From the NCBI GenBank assembly GCA_039808885.1, contig JBDHTX010000017.1, forward strand, positions 30,671 to 94,670: a DNA stretch of 64,000 nt. Reading direction: 5' to 3'. Position numbers and translations under genes: made by a program. Source of the stretch: Dongia_A sp039808885. Its GTDB lineage: Bacteria > Pseudomonadota > Alphaproteobacteria > Dongiales > Dongiaceae. The notes under the pieces were generated by a model, which was not told where the DNA came from, made no database searches, and saw nothing but the letters and a program-made list of their open reading frames with translations. Shown piece after piece: positions 52,515 through 61,332 of the stretch. Position 1 is the stretch's first letter. Each line of letters begins with the position of its first letter.

Positions 52515-53738
52515 CTAGTCGACGATCTGGCGCCGCTGCAGCCGCCGCTCGTCGCGCACCACCAGGTGGCGGGGAAACAGCAGGTGGATCTCCGAGCCGC
52601 GCCCGGCGGTGTCGACCACCTCCATCTGGCCGCCGATCGATTGCATCAGCGCATGCACGATGAGCAGGCCGAGATCGGCGCCCTCTTCGCTTTGCGCCAC
52701 CAGCAGCGAGCGGCGGTCGAAGCTGCGGCCGCCGGTGGCGATGGTGCTGAGCGCCGGCGTGGCGCCGGTGTCGCGCACGGCGAGATCCAGGCGCCCGTCG
52801 CCGCCGAAGCCGACCGAGAGGATGATGGCGCCGCCGGCCGGGGTCCGGTTGGCGGCATCGGTGATCAGGCCGCGCACGATGCGGCGCAGCAGCAAGGGCT
52901 GGACCTTCAGGCCGACCGGCGATTCGGGCAGCCGGATGCCGATGGTGAGGTGCTTGTCGGCGAAGCTGGTCACCGCCCAGGCATGGGTCTCGCGCACCAT
53001 GCTTGAGACCGGCGCCGGGAATTCCGCCGGCCGCGCGATCGAGCCTTCGACGCGCGACAGCTCGATGATCTCCGCGATGCGCTTGGTCAATTGCCGCGCG
53101 GCCTGGACGATGTGGCTGGCCGATTGGCGATAGGCGGTGCGGCCGATCGGTCCCAGCATCTCGCGCTCGATCATCTCGCCATAGCCGACGATGGTGGTGA
53201 GCGGCGTGCGCAGGTCGTGCCCGGCCTCGGCCAGGAAATGCGATTTGTCGGCATTGGCCTGATCGGCATCGATGCGGGCGCGCTCGGCGCGCAGCAGCAT
53301 GGACTGCACCTCGCGGCGCAAGGCGGCCTGGGACTGGGCATGGCGCAGCATGCGCAGCACGGCCACCGCCAGGCCGGCGCCGGCGGCCGCGATCACCGCC
53401 AGGAGGATCCAATAGGTCCGGGCGAGGCTGTGAAGCCCCGCGACCGCTTCCGCCGCGGCATTGGGGCGGGACAGCATCTCGGCGACGCGCGACTGGTCGC
53501 GGAACAGCAGCGGCAGGCCGATGATGACGGCGGCGCCGAGGATCGCGGCCGCGACCAGCGCCATGCCCTGGGTCAAGCCGAGCGAAGCGCGATCGGTGGC
53601 GCTTGGCGCCGAGGCCTGCTCGGGCCGGCCGTCGAGGGCACTCAGCGGGTTTCCCGCCGGCGATTGGCCGCCCGCGCCCACCACCGGGGAGCCGGCGCCG
53701 CGCGAGGTGTTCCTTGCCGGCTGGGTGTCCAGGGTCAT
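52515..53738 (-). CDS. Membrane sensor histidine kinase with atypical ATP-binding motifs
   Basis: 407 residues from the ATG at 53738. Two membrane helices (LVAAAILGAAVIIGLPLLF; YWILLAVIAAAGAGLAVAVL) flank a short periplasmic loop, followed by a coiled segment, HisKA (HFLAEAGHDLRTPLTTIVGY, phosphorylatable His) and an HATPase domain. The N box reads GLITDAANRTPAGGAIILSV (Asp where Asn is usual), and the G1 box is DTGATPALS instead of DxGxG, while the C-terminal GADLGLLIVHALMQSIGGQM keeps G2 character. ATP use may be weak or altered. No response-regulator gene is adjacent. Confidence 0.85.
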   Translation of the reverse strand: MTLDTQPARNTSRGAGSPVVGAGGQSPAGNPLSALDGRPEQASAPSATDRASLGLTQGMALVAAAILGAAVIIGLPLLFRDQSRVAEMLSRPNAAAEAVAGLHSLARTYWILLAVIAAAGAGLAVAVLRMLRHAQSQAALRREVQSMLLRAERARIDADQANADKSHFLAEAGHDLRTPLTTIVGYGEMIEREMLGPIGRTAYRQSASHIVQAARQLTKRIAEIIELSRVEGSIARPAEFPAPVSSMVRETHAWAVTSFADKHLTIGIRLPESPVGLKVQPLLLRRIVRGLITDAANRTPAGGAIILSVGFGGDGRLDLAVRDTGATPALSTIATGGRSFDRRSLLVAQSEEGADLGLLIVHALMQSIGGQMEVVDTAGRGSEIHLLFPRHLVVRDERRLQRRQIVD

Positions 53739-53839
53739 TCGCAACCGTCGCTCTCGGCTGGCCGCATCGGCCGGCCTGCCGCCAAGCTATACAGGCCCGT
53801 GGCGGATTGCCAGCGAGGCGCCGGGCCGCCGCCGGGCGC

Positions 53840-55894
53840 CTAGGCGATGGTCGGCGGCAGTTCCAGGATCATGGTGGTGCCGCGGCCCGGTTGCGTGGTC
53901 ACCCGGATGCTGCCGTGGTGCAGCTCGACCAGCGCCTTGGTGATGGCCAGCCCCAGGCCGACGCCGTCATAGCGCGAGGTCGTCATCGCCGCGCGATGGG
54001 CATAGGCCTCGAACAGGTGCGGCAGCACGCTTTCATCGATGCCCGGCCCGTTGTCGGCGACGCTGATCTTGGCGCCGCCGAAGCTCGAGGGCTCCAGCCG
54101 GATGCGCACCGTGCCGCCGCCCGGCGAGAACTTGACCGCGTTGGAGACCAGGTTGACCACCATCTGGATCACCGCGCGGCTGTCGCAATTGGCGCTCAGG
54201 CCGTCGGCGCCATCGGCGAAGTCGATATAGACCGAGCGGTGCTCGGCCATCGGCTGGGCCATGCGCAAGGCGCGTTCGACCAGCGGCTTCAGCGATTGCT
54301 GCTCCAGCTTCATCGGCTGGCGGCCGGCCTCGATCTTGGACATGTCCAGGATGTCGTTGATCAGCGACAGCAGGTGCTGGCCGCTGCGCTGGATATCCTC
54401 GACATAGCCGGCATAGCGCGCGCTGCCCAGCGGGCCGAACATCTCATGCCGCAGGATCTCGGCGAAGCCGATGATCGCGTTGAGCGGCGTCCGCAGCTCG
54501 TGGCTCATGTTGGCAAGGAAGTTCGACTTGGTGCGATTGGCGTGCACCAGGGCGGCATTGCGGTGCTGCAATTCCTCGTGGGTCATGGTCAGGTCGTCAT
54601 GCGCCGCGGTGATGCGGTCGGCCATCGCGTTGAAGGCGCGGCCGAGGTCGCCGATATCGTCGTTGCGGCTGAAGCTGGTGCGGGCCTGGGCATCGCCGGC
54701 GGCAAAGCTGCGCACGATACCGGCCAGCTCGCGCACCGGCGCCACGATCTGGCGGCGCACCAGCACGTGGGTGACCACCGCCGCCAGCACCACCCCGAGC
54801 GAGGCGGTCAGGCCGAACAGCAGCAGGGCGCGGGCGGCGCCGCCGGCCATGCTGGAAATCGGCGTGACCATGAAATAGCGCCAGCCGGTCTCGGGGATGT
54901 CGCGCACCACCGCCGAGACGGGAATGCCGTTCAGCTGCAGGTGGATCGGCGCCTTCGTCTCGGCCGCCGCCGCAGCGGCCTGGAGGGCGCCGATCGCCTT
55001 GTCGAATTCGGCGCGCGCCTCGGGGGCCAGCTAGCTGGTCTGGAACATCGACTGCCAGGGACCGGCGATGATCGGATCGCCCTGTTGGTCGATCAGGAAA
55101 TGCTGCGTGCCCGGCAGTTCGCCCTGGCCGATCAGGCGCGCGGTCAGATTGTCCAGATAGAGGTCATGGCCGATGTTGCCGAACCACACGCCATCGAAGT
55201 CCAGTGGCTTGACGGCGCTGACCAGCCAGGTTTCCAGGACCGGGTCGTATTCGGGCCTGGTCCAGCGCAGCGCGCGCTGCGGATTGACCCCCGGATCGCC
55301 GAGGCTGAGCCACTGGGTGGCCATGTAGCTCGCGTCGGCGCTCATGTGGTCGATGAACTTCGGATCGTGCGGGGCGTAGATCACGCCTGACCCGCTGCGG
55401 GTCAGCAACCACAGTGAATCGAGCGGCGGGACCACCGCCCCGGCATAGATCGTGATCAGCCGCTGCGTCCGCAGGTGCAGCCGCTGGAACGCTTCGTCGC
55501 CGGGGTAGCGCGGGTCGATGAAGATCTCGGCGCGCACCGCATCGGCGGATTTCGCCGGGGGCATGACCAGCATACCGCCCTTGCCGCGCACGAGGCCGCC
55601 CAGCGGCGGCGGGTCGCCTGGCGCCGGCGGCACCGCGGCCACGTCGCGCAGCAAGAGCGCGAAGCGCGGCAGGCTGGTTTCGGCCAGGCGCAGCGTGTAT
55701 TCGAGCCCCAGCATGCGCCGGTCGGTGGAGGCCTCGAGGAACCTTTCCGATTCGGCGATCGAGGCCTCGCGGCTGAACCAGTAGAAGACGAGGGCGGCCG
55801 GAACGCTGACCGCAAGAACGCTGGCCGCAAGGATGGCGAGCATCCGTTGCGATAGGGATGGCGACCAGTTGCGGCCCTCGGTTTTGGCGGCCAT
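53840..55894 (-). pseudogene. Sensor histidine kinase interrupted by an in-frame amber stop
   Basis: Two open segments (55894 to 55031 and 55030 to 53840) share one reading frame, separated only by a TAG codon at 55031-55033. Part 1: signal-anchor helix (MLAILAASVLAVSVPAALVF) and a Cache-like periplasmic sensor (LWLLTRSGSGVIYAPHDPKF). Part 2 continues the sensor (LAPEARAEFDKAIGALQAAA and beyond), then a second helix (RALLLFGLTASLGVVLAAVV), HAMP, HisKA (FLANMSHELRTPLNAIIGFA) and HATPase (NLVSNAVKFSPGGG, DNGPGI, DGVGLGLAITKALVELHHG). Without the TAG the product would be 684 residues. Pseudogene, readthrough or sequence error are all possible; part 2 could be translated separately from GTG at 54910. 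Confidence 0.88.
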
Positions 55895-56078
55895 GCGCGC
55901 GGTTGGTTCTTTCCTGCTGCGGGGTGATCTAATGCTGATCTTGGAGTGCGATGCAATGATTTCACCAGGGGACGGACCGTCGCATCCCGCGTGGTTAATG
56001 AATGCGGCGAGCGGGTTGAAATGCACCCTGACTTCCAGCATCCTGCGGCGGGCTCACAAATATTAGAATGGTTCTAGA

Positions 56079-58034
56079 ATGAATGGTCGCGGCACTGCGG
56101 CGCGAGCCACGGATATCCGCAATCTGACGGGGCGTCTCGAGGCCGGGATCGACCGGTCGGCGGACGCGTTGCTGGCGTTGCAGCGGGCGGACGGGCATTG
56201 GGCCTTCGAGCTGGAGGCCGATGCCACGATTCCCGCGGAATACATTCTGCTGCGCCATTTCCTGGGCGAGCCCGACGCGCCGGAGCTGGAGCGCAAGATC
56301 GTGCGCTATCTGTGGTCGATCCAGGGCGACCATGGCGGCTGGCCGCTGTTCCATGCCGGCGACTTCAACATGTCGGCCAGCGTGAAGGCCTATTACGCCC
56401 TCAAGATGTGCGGCGAGGACATCAATTCGCCCGGCATGACGCGGGCGCGCGAAGCGATCCTGCGCGCCGGCGGGGCCAAGGAATCCAACGTCTTCACCCT
56501 GGTGCAGCTGGCCCTGTTCGGCCAGGTGCCATGGCACGGCGTGCCGGTGATGCCGGTCGAGATCATGGTGCTGCCCAAGTGGTTCCCGTTCCATCTCGAC
56601 AAGGTCAGCTACTGGTCACGTACCGTTATTGTTCCATTGCTGGTGCTGATGGCAAAGAAGCCGACGGCGCGGAACCGGCGCGGAATCGGCGTGCGTGAGC
56701 TGTTCGTGACGCCGCCGGAGCAGGTGGGCAACTGGTACAACATGAAGCGCCAGGGCTTCTGGCCGACCTTCTTCCGCAATGTCGACCGCATGCTGCAGCC
56801 GGGCCAGAAGCTGTTCCCGCCCAGCGTGCGGGAGCGCAGCATCAAGCTGGCGGTGGAATGGGTGGCGAAGCGCCTGAACGGCGAGGACGGGCTCGGCGCC
56901 ATTTACCCGGCGATGGCCAACTCGGTGATGATGTACGACGTGCTCGGCTATCCGGAGGATCATCCGGAGCGCGCCATCGCGCGCCAGTCGGTGGAGAAGC
57001 TGCTGGTCGTCCAGGAAGAGCGCGCCTATTGCCAGCCCTGCCTGTCGCCGGTCTGGGACACCGGGCTGGCCGCGCATGCTTTGCTGGAGGCGGGCGGCGA
57101 GGCGGCCAAGCGCGTCGGCCCGGCGCTCGACTGGCTGCTCGACCGCCAGATCCTCGACGTCTATGGCGACTGGGCGGTGAAATGCCCGAACGTGCGGCCC
57201 GGCGGCTGGGCCTTCCAGTATCGCAACGACTACTACCCCGACGTCGACGACACCGCCGTGGTGGTGATGGCGATGGACCGCGCCGACCGCGAGCGCTATC
57301 GCGCCAGCATCGACCGCGCCGTCGAATGGATCTTCGGCCTGCAGAGCAGGAATGGCGGCTGGGGCGCCTTCGACGCGGACAACGAATACTACTACCTGAA
57401 CCACATCCCCTTCGCCGATCATGGCGCGCTGCTCGATCCGCCGACGGCGGACGTCTCGGCGCGCTGCCTCTCCATGCTGGCGCAGCTCGGCTACAAGATG
57501 GACCATCCCAAGGTGAAGGCGGCGGTCGACTATCTGCTGCGCGAGCAGGAGCATGACGGCGCCTGGTTCGGCCGCTGGGGCACCAACTACATCTACGGCA
57601 CCTGGTCGGTGCTGTGCGCGCTCAACGCGGTGGGGCTGCCCGGCAGCCACCCGGCGATGCGCAAGGCCGCCGATTTCCTGCGCGCCAAGCAGCGCGCGGA
57701 TGGCGGCTGGGGCGAGGACGGCGCTTCGTACTGGGAAAACGGCCCGCGCGGCGAGGGCAAGGACTCGACGCCGTCGCAGACCGCCTGGGCGCTGCTCGGC
57801 CTGATGGCGGCGGGCGAGGTCGACGATCCCGCGGTGGAGCGCGGCGTGCAGTATCTGGTCGACACCCAGTCCGAAGACGGCCTGTGGCCGGAGGAGCACT
57901 ACACCGCCGTCGGCTTCCCGCGCGTCTTCTATCTGCGCTACCACGGCTATCGCGCGTTCTTCCCGCTCTGGGCGCTGGCGCGCTACCGCAACCTGAAGAG
58001 CGGCAACGCCACCACCGTCCTGCACGGGATGTAG
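56079..58034 (+). CDS. shc: Squalene-hopene cyclase
   Basis: 651 residues, the standard length. The catalytic DXDD motif is DVDD at residues 388-391 (NDYYPDVDDTAVVVMAMDRA). QW-type repeats are spread along the protein (WGAFDADNE with QSRNGGWG; KQRADGGWGEDG; DTQSEDGLWPEE; DHGGWPLFHAGDFNMSASVK). It cyclises squalene to hopene at the inner membrane. First gene of a plus-strand pair with hpnG; its start is close to the divergent histidine kinase. Confidence 0.97.
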   Translation: MNGRGTAARATDIRNLTGRLEAGIDRSADALLALQRADGHWAFELEADATIPAEYILLRHFLGEPDAPELERKIVRYLWSIQGDHGGWPLFHAGDFNMSASVKAYYALKMCGEDINSPGMTRAREAILRAGGAKESNVFTLVQLALFGQVPWHGVPVMPVEIMVLPKWFPFHLDKVSYWSRTVIVPLLVLMAKKPTARNRRGIGVRELFVTPPEQVGNWYNMKRQGFWPTFFRNVDRMLQPGQKLFPPSVRERSIKLAVEWVAKRLNGEDGLGAIYPAMANSVMMYDVLGYPEDHPERAIARQSVEKLLVVQEERAYCQPCLSPVWDTGLAAHALLEAGGEAAKRVGPALDWLLDRQILDVYGDWAVKCPNVRPGGWAFQYRNDYYPDVDDTAVVVMAMDRADRERYRASIDRAVEWIFGLQSRNGGWGAFDADNEYYYLNHIPFADHGALLDPPTADVSARCLSMLAQLGYKMDHPKVKAAVDYLLREQEHDGAWFGRWGTNYIYGTWSVLCALNAVGLPGSHPAMRKAADFLRAKQRADGGWGEDGASYWENGPRGEGKDSTPSQTAWALLGLMAAGEVDDPAVERGVQYLVDTQSEDGLWPEEHYTAVGFPRVFYLRYHGYRAFFPLWALARYRNLKSGNATTVLHGM

Positions 58035-58055
58035 GGCGGCTTGCCGGGCCAAGCC

Positions 58056-58799
58056 ATGCTGGGCGTCGTCACCGGACTCCGATCGGAAGCGCGCCTGTTG
58101 CGCGGCCTCGATGTCGCCTGCATCAGCGTCGGCGGCAGGGCCGAGGGCGCGCCGGAGAAAATCGAGGCGCTGATCCGGCGCGGCGTCACGGGCCTGGTCA
58201 GCTTTGGCATCGCCGGCGCGCTGCATCCCGATTTGCGGGCAGGCGACGATGTCATCGGCACGGCCGTGATGGATGAATCCGGCGCCACTTGGCGCGCCGC
58301 CGATGCGTGGGTTTCGGCGGTCACCTCCGTGGCGCCGCGTGACCTGCCTGGGCCTGAAGCCTGGTATCAGGCGCGACCGCCACGCCCGGAAGAGCGGGTG
58401 AACCGGGGTCCATTGAGTTATCTTTGGGAGAGCCAAGCGGCAGGTTCATTTTTGGGGTTGGATCGGATTCTGGCCTCGCCGCAGGACAAGGCCGCCGCCT
58501 TCGCCCGCACCGGCGCACTGGCGATTGATATGGAAAGCCACCACGTCGCCCGTGCCGCCGCCGCGCATGGCTTGCCATTCATCGCGATCCGCGCGATCTC
58601 CGACCGCGCCGACGAGGCGCTGCCTGCCTGCTTCGCCGATTTCGTCGACGCGGAGGGTGGAACGAAAATGAGCGCCGTGTTGGCGGCGCTCATCTCGGGT
58701 CGTATCAGCTTGCGCGAGTTGCTCGCCGCCGGCCGGTCAAGCCGGCTGGCGCACCAGACATTACTCCGCTGCCGCGGGGCGGTTGCCGGACTTCGCTAG
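58056..58799 (+). CDS. hpnG: Hopanoid-associated phosphorylase HpnG (adenosylhopane nucleosidase)
   Basis: 247 residues from the ATG at 58056 (a TTG at 58041 is in frame). Nucleoside phosphorylase fold: MLGVVTGLRSEARLLRGL, RRGVTGLVSFGIAGALHPDL, LAIDMESHHVARAAAAHGLP (the DMES catalytic loop) and FIAIRAISDRADEALPA. HpnG removes adenine from adenosylhopane on the way to bacteriohopanetetrol. It lies 21 bases after shc and overlaps the convergent hpnH end by 39 bases. Confidence 0.9.
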   Translation: MLGVVTGLRSEARLLRGLDVACISVGGRAEGAPEKIEALIRRGVTGLVSFGIAGALHPDLRAGDDVIGTAVMDESGATWRAADAWVSAVTSVAPRDLPGPEAWYQARPPRPEERVNRGPLSYLWESQAAGSFLGLDRILASPQDKAAAFARTGALAIDMESHHVARAAAAHGLPFIAIRAISDRADEALPACFADFVDAEGGTKMSAVLAALISGRISLRELLAAGRSSRLAHQTLLRCRGAVAGLR

Positions 58800-59918
58800 C
58801 TCCTTCTCGCGCTGGATCTGGTCCATCGCCTCTTCGACGTGGCGGGAGAAGACGTATTCGGCCTTGCGCTGCTTGGCGAGCGAGATGTCCGGCGCCATCT
58901 CGCCGTCGACATTGACGCCCTTCAGCGAGACGCGCAGCGCCTTCAGCGGGCTCGCCATCGCGTCGCGCACCGCGGTGCCCTCGAAACCGCTATGGACCAT
59001 GCAATCGGCGCACTTCTCGTAGTTGCCGACGCCGTAATCGTCCCAGCGCGTGTCCTCCATCAGCTCCTTGAAGGTCTTGGCGTAGCCTTCGCCGACCAGG
59101 TAGCAGGGGCGCTGCCAGCCGAACACGTTGCGGGTCGGGTTGGCCCACGGCGTGCAGGTGTAGGTCTCGTTGCCGGCGAGGAAGTTGAGGAACAGCGAGG
59201 ACTGGCTGAACTCCCATTTCTTGCCGTTGTTGCCGCGGCGGAAGATGTCGCGGAACAGCTGCTTGGTGCGGGTGCGGTTCAGGAAATGCTGCTGGTCCGG
59301 CGCGCGCTCATAGGCATAGCCGGGCGAGACGGTGATGCCGTCGACGCCCATCGCCATCACGTCGTCGAAGAAGCGCGCCGCGCGCTCGGGATCGGTGCCG
59401 TCGAAGAAGGTGCAGTTGATGTTGCAGCGGAAGCCGGCATCCTTCGCCTTCTTGATCGCCTCGACCGCCTTCTCGTAGACGCCCTGCTGGCAGACCGACT
59501 TGTCGTGCTCGTCCTTGCTGCCGTCCAGATGCACCGACCAGGTGAAATAGGGCGACGGCTTGTAGTCGCCCATCTTCTTTTCCATCAGCAGCGCGTTCGT
59601 GCACAGGTACACGAAGCGGCCTTGGCGGATCAGGCCGTCGACGATCTCCGGCAATTCCTTGTGCAGCAGCGGCTCGCCGCCGGCGATGGAGACCACGGGC
59701 GCGCCGCATTCCTCGGCCGCCGCCAGCGCGTCCGCGACCGAGATGCGCTGGTTCAGGATCTCGGCCGGATAGTCGATCTTGCCGCAGCCGGCGCAGGCCA
59801 GGTTGCAGCGGAACAGCGGCTCCAGCATCAGCACGAGCGGGTAGCGCTTGCGGCCCAGCAGATGCTGCTTCACCACATAGGCGCCGACGCCGATCATCTG
59901 TCGAAGGGGAACTGCCAC
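58761..59918 (-). CDS. hpnH: Adenosyl-hopene transferase HpnH (radical SAM)
   Basis: 385 residues. The radical-SAM cysteines are C38, C42 and C45 in LFRCNLACAGCGKIDYPAEI. Further blocks are VVSIAGGEPLLHKELPEIVD (GGE motif), ITVSPGYAYERAPDQQHFLN, NPTRNVFGWQRPCYLVGEGY and GNYEKCADCMVHSGFEGTAV. HpnH joins the 5'-deoxyadenosyl group of SAM to diploptene, the first side-chain step. Its GGAG site sits in an A-rich tract. It follows ispH on the same strand (32-base gap) and converges with hpnG. Confidence 0.96.
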   Translation of the reverse strand: MAVPLRQMIGVGAYVVKQHLLGRKRYPLVLMLEPLFRCNLACAGCGKIDYPAEILNQRISVADALAAAEECGAPVVSIAGGEPLLHKELPEIVDGLIRQGRFVYLCTNALLMEKKMGDYKPSPYFTWSVHLDGSKDEHDKSVCQQGVYEKAVEAIKKAKDAGFRCNINCTFFDGTDPERAARFFDDVMAMGVDGITVSPGYAYERAPDQQHFLNRTRTKQLFRDIFRRGNNGKKWEFSQSSLFLNFLAGNETYTCTPWANPTRNVFGWQRPCYLVGEGYAKTFKELMEDTRWDDYGVGNYEKCADCMVHSGFEGTAVRDAMASPLKALRVSLKGVNVDGEMAPDISLAKQRKAEYVFSRHVEEAMDQIQREKELAKSGNRPAAAE

Positions 59919-59950
59919 GATGTGCTCCTTTTTTTCTTCTTAGCCGCGGC

Positions 59951-60901
59951 CTATTTCGCGGCGGCGGATGCGCGGTCGGTCATCTCGAGCTGCGGCGGCA
60001 GGCGGAACTTCACGTTCTCGGCGATGCCTTCCATCACGCTCAACTGGACCTGCTTCAGATGCTGCAGCTTGGTTACGACCTCCTGCACCAGCACGTCCGG
60101 GGCGGAGGCGCCGGCGGTGACGCCGACCGATTTCACGCCGTCGAGCCACTTCGGATCCAGCTGTCCCGCATTCTCGATCAGGTGGCTCTTCACGCCCAGT
60201 TCCTCGGCGATCTCGCGCAGGCGGTTCGAATTCGAGGAGTTCGGCGCGCCGATGACCAGGATCATGTCGACCTGCTCGGCCAGCTCGCGCACCGCGCGCT
60301 GGCGGTTCTGCGTGGCGTAGCAGATGTCCTTGGTGTCCGGCCCGACGATGGTCGGGAACTTGCGCTTCAGCGCGTCGATGACCTCGCGCGTGTCGTCGAC
60401 CGACAGCGTGGTCTGGGTGACATAGGCGAGCTTGTCGGGGTCCTTCACCTTCAGGCCGTCGACATCGCGGGCGGTGGAAATGAGGTGCACGCCGCCGGGC
60501 ACCTGGCCCATCGTGCCCTCGACCTCCGGATGGCCGGCATGGCCGATCAGCACCACCTCGCGCCCCTGGGCGGCATAGCGGCGGCCTTCGACATGGACCT
60601 TGGAGACCAGCGGGCAGGTGGCGTCGATCACCTGGAGGCGGCGCGATTCGGCATCCGCCTCGACCACCTTGGAGACGCCGTGGGCGCTGAAAATGGCGAT
60701 CTTGCCTTCCGGCACCTCGTCGAGCTCCTCGACGAAGACGGCGCCCTTGGCGCGGAGCGAATCAACCACGTGGCGGTTGTGCACGATCTCGTGCCGGACA
60801 TAGACCGGCGGGCCATAGGTTTCGAGGGCTTTCTCGACAATGTCGATGGCCCGCTCCACACCGGCGCAAAAGCCGCGCGGTTGTGCCAGAACTACTTTCA
60901 T
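59951..60901 (-). CDS. ispH: 4-hydroxy-3-methylbut-2-enyl diphosphate reductase
   Basis: 316 residues from the ATG at 60901 (a GTG at 60907 is in frame). The [4Fe-4S] cysteines are Cys12 in MKVVLAQPRGFCAGVERAID, the Cys of VIDATCPLVSKVH and the Cys of PDTKDICYATQNRQRAVREL. YVRHEIVHNRHVVD and GAPNSSNSNRLREIAEELGV are also characteristic. It catalyses the last step of the MEP pathway, giving IPP and DMAPP. Placement between hpnH and dxs links precursor supply to hopanoid production. Confidence 0.97.
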   Translation of the reverse strand: MKVVLAQPRGFCAGVERAIDIVEKALETYGPPVYVRHEIVHNRHVVDSLRAKGAVFVEELDEVPEGKIAIFSAHGVSKVVEADAESRRLQVIDATCPLVSKVHVEGRRYAAQGREVVLIGHAGHPEVEGTMGQVPGGVHLISTARDVDGLKVKDPDKLAYVTQTTLSVDDTREVIDALKRKFPTIVGPDTKDICYATQNRQRAVRELAEQVDMILVIGAPNSSNSNRLREIAEELGVKSHLIENAGQLDPKWLDGVKSVGVTAGASAPDVLVQEVVTKLQHLKQVQLSVMEGIAENVKFRLPPQLEMTDRASAAAK

Positions 60902-61332
60902 GCTCACCGTCTATTCTGACCGGCGCCCGGATCCGTCATCGGATATCCCCTAGCGCGGCACTCGGCCTTACCAACCCGGGATTGCCCCTGTTGCTCCACA
61001 ACCCCCGACCGCTGATGCGCAACGCGGTCTGTGCGGCGCACGCGAAGGGCAAACCGGCAGCCCTGCTGCCCGATTGCCCTCCCTGTAACATAGATTCCCT
61101 GGTTTGCCTACCGGCTTCGCCCCCGGCCGGGGCATGGGGCGCCTGCCCTAAGTGCTTGACAGCAAAACCATTTATGTTACTCGGTTATTGCGTGGCACCG
61201 CGCTATGCTAGCTTTTGCCGTCCGACTTCCCTATAAGCTCCCGGATTCGCGGCTTAAGTCCGGAGATCGGGCTGCAGATAGAGACCCAGGGCCGCCGGGG
61301 ACACCAAGCATCAACGAGTTGGAAGAGACGCC
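60902..61332. promoter_or_regulatory. Divergent intergenic region between ispH and dxs
   Basis: 431 bases with no credible gene. It must contain the promoters for ispH-hpnH (minus) and dxs-hpnM (plus). A TTGACA at 61156-61161 and a TATGCT at 61204-61209 are seen on the plus strand but are too far apart (42 bases) to be one promoter; each could belong to a separate weak promoter. No riboswitch-like fold was recognised. Confidence 0.4.

Noticed and set aside
61156..61209. TTGACA and TATGCT as a single dxs promoter
   Set aside because: The spacing of 42 bases is far from the 16-18 needed.
60883..61236. Possible small gene between ispH and dxs
   Set aside because: No ribosome-binding site or family features; Pro/Cys-rich composition and overlap with the ispH start suggest random open frame.
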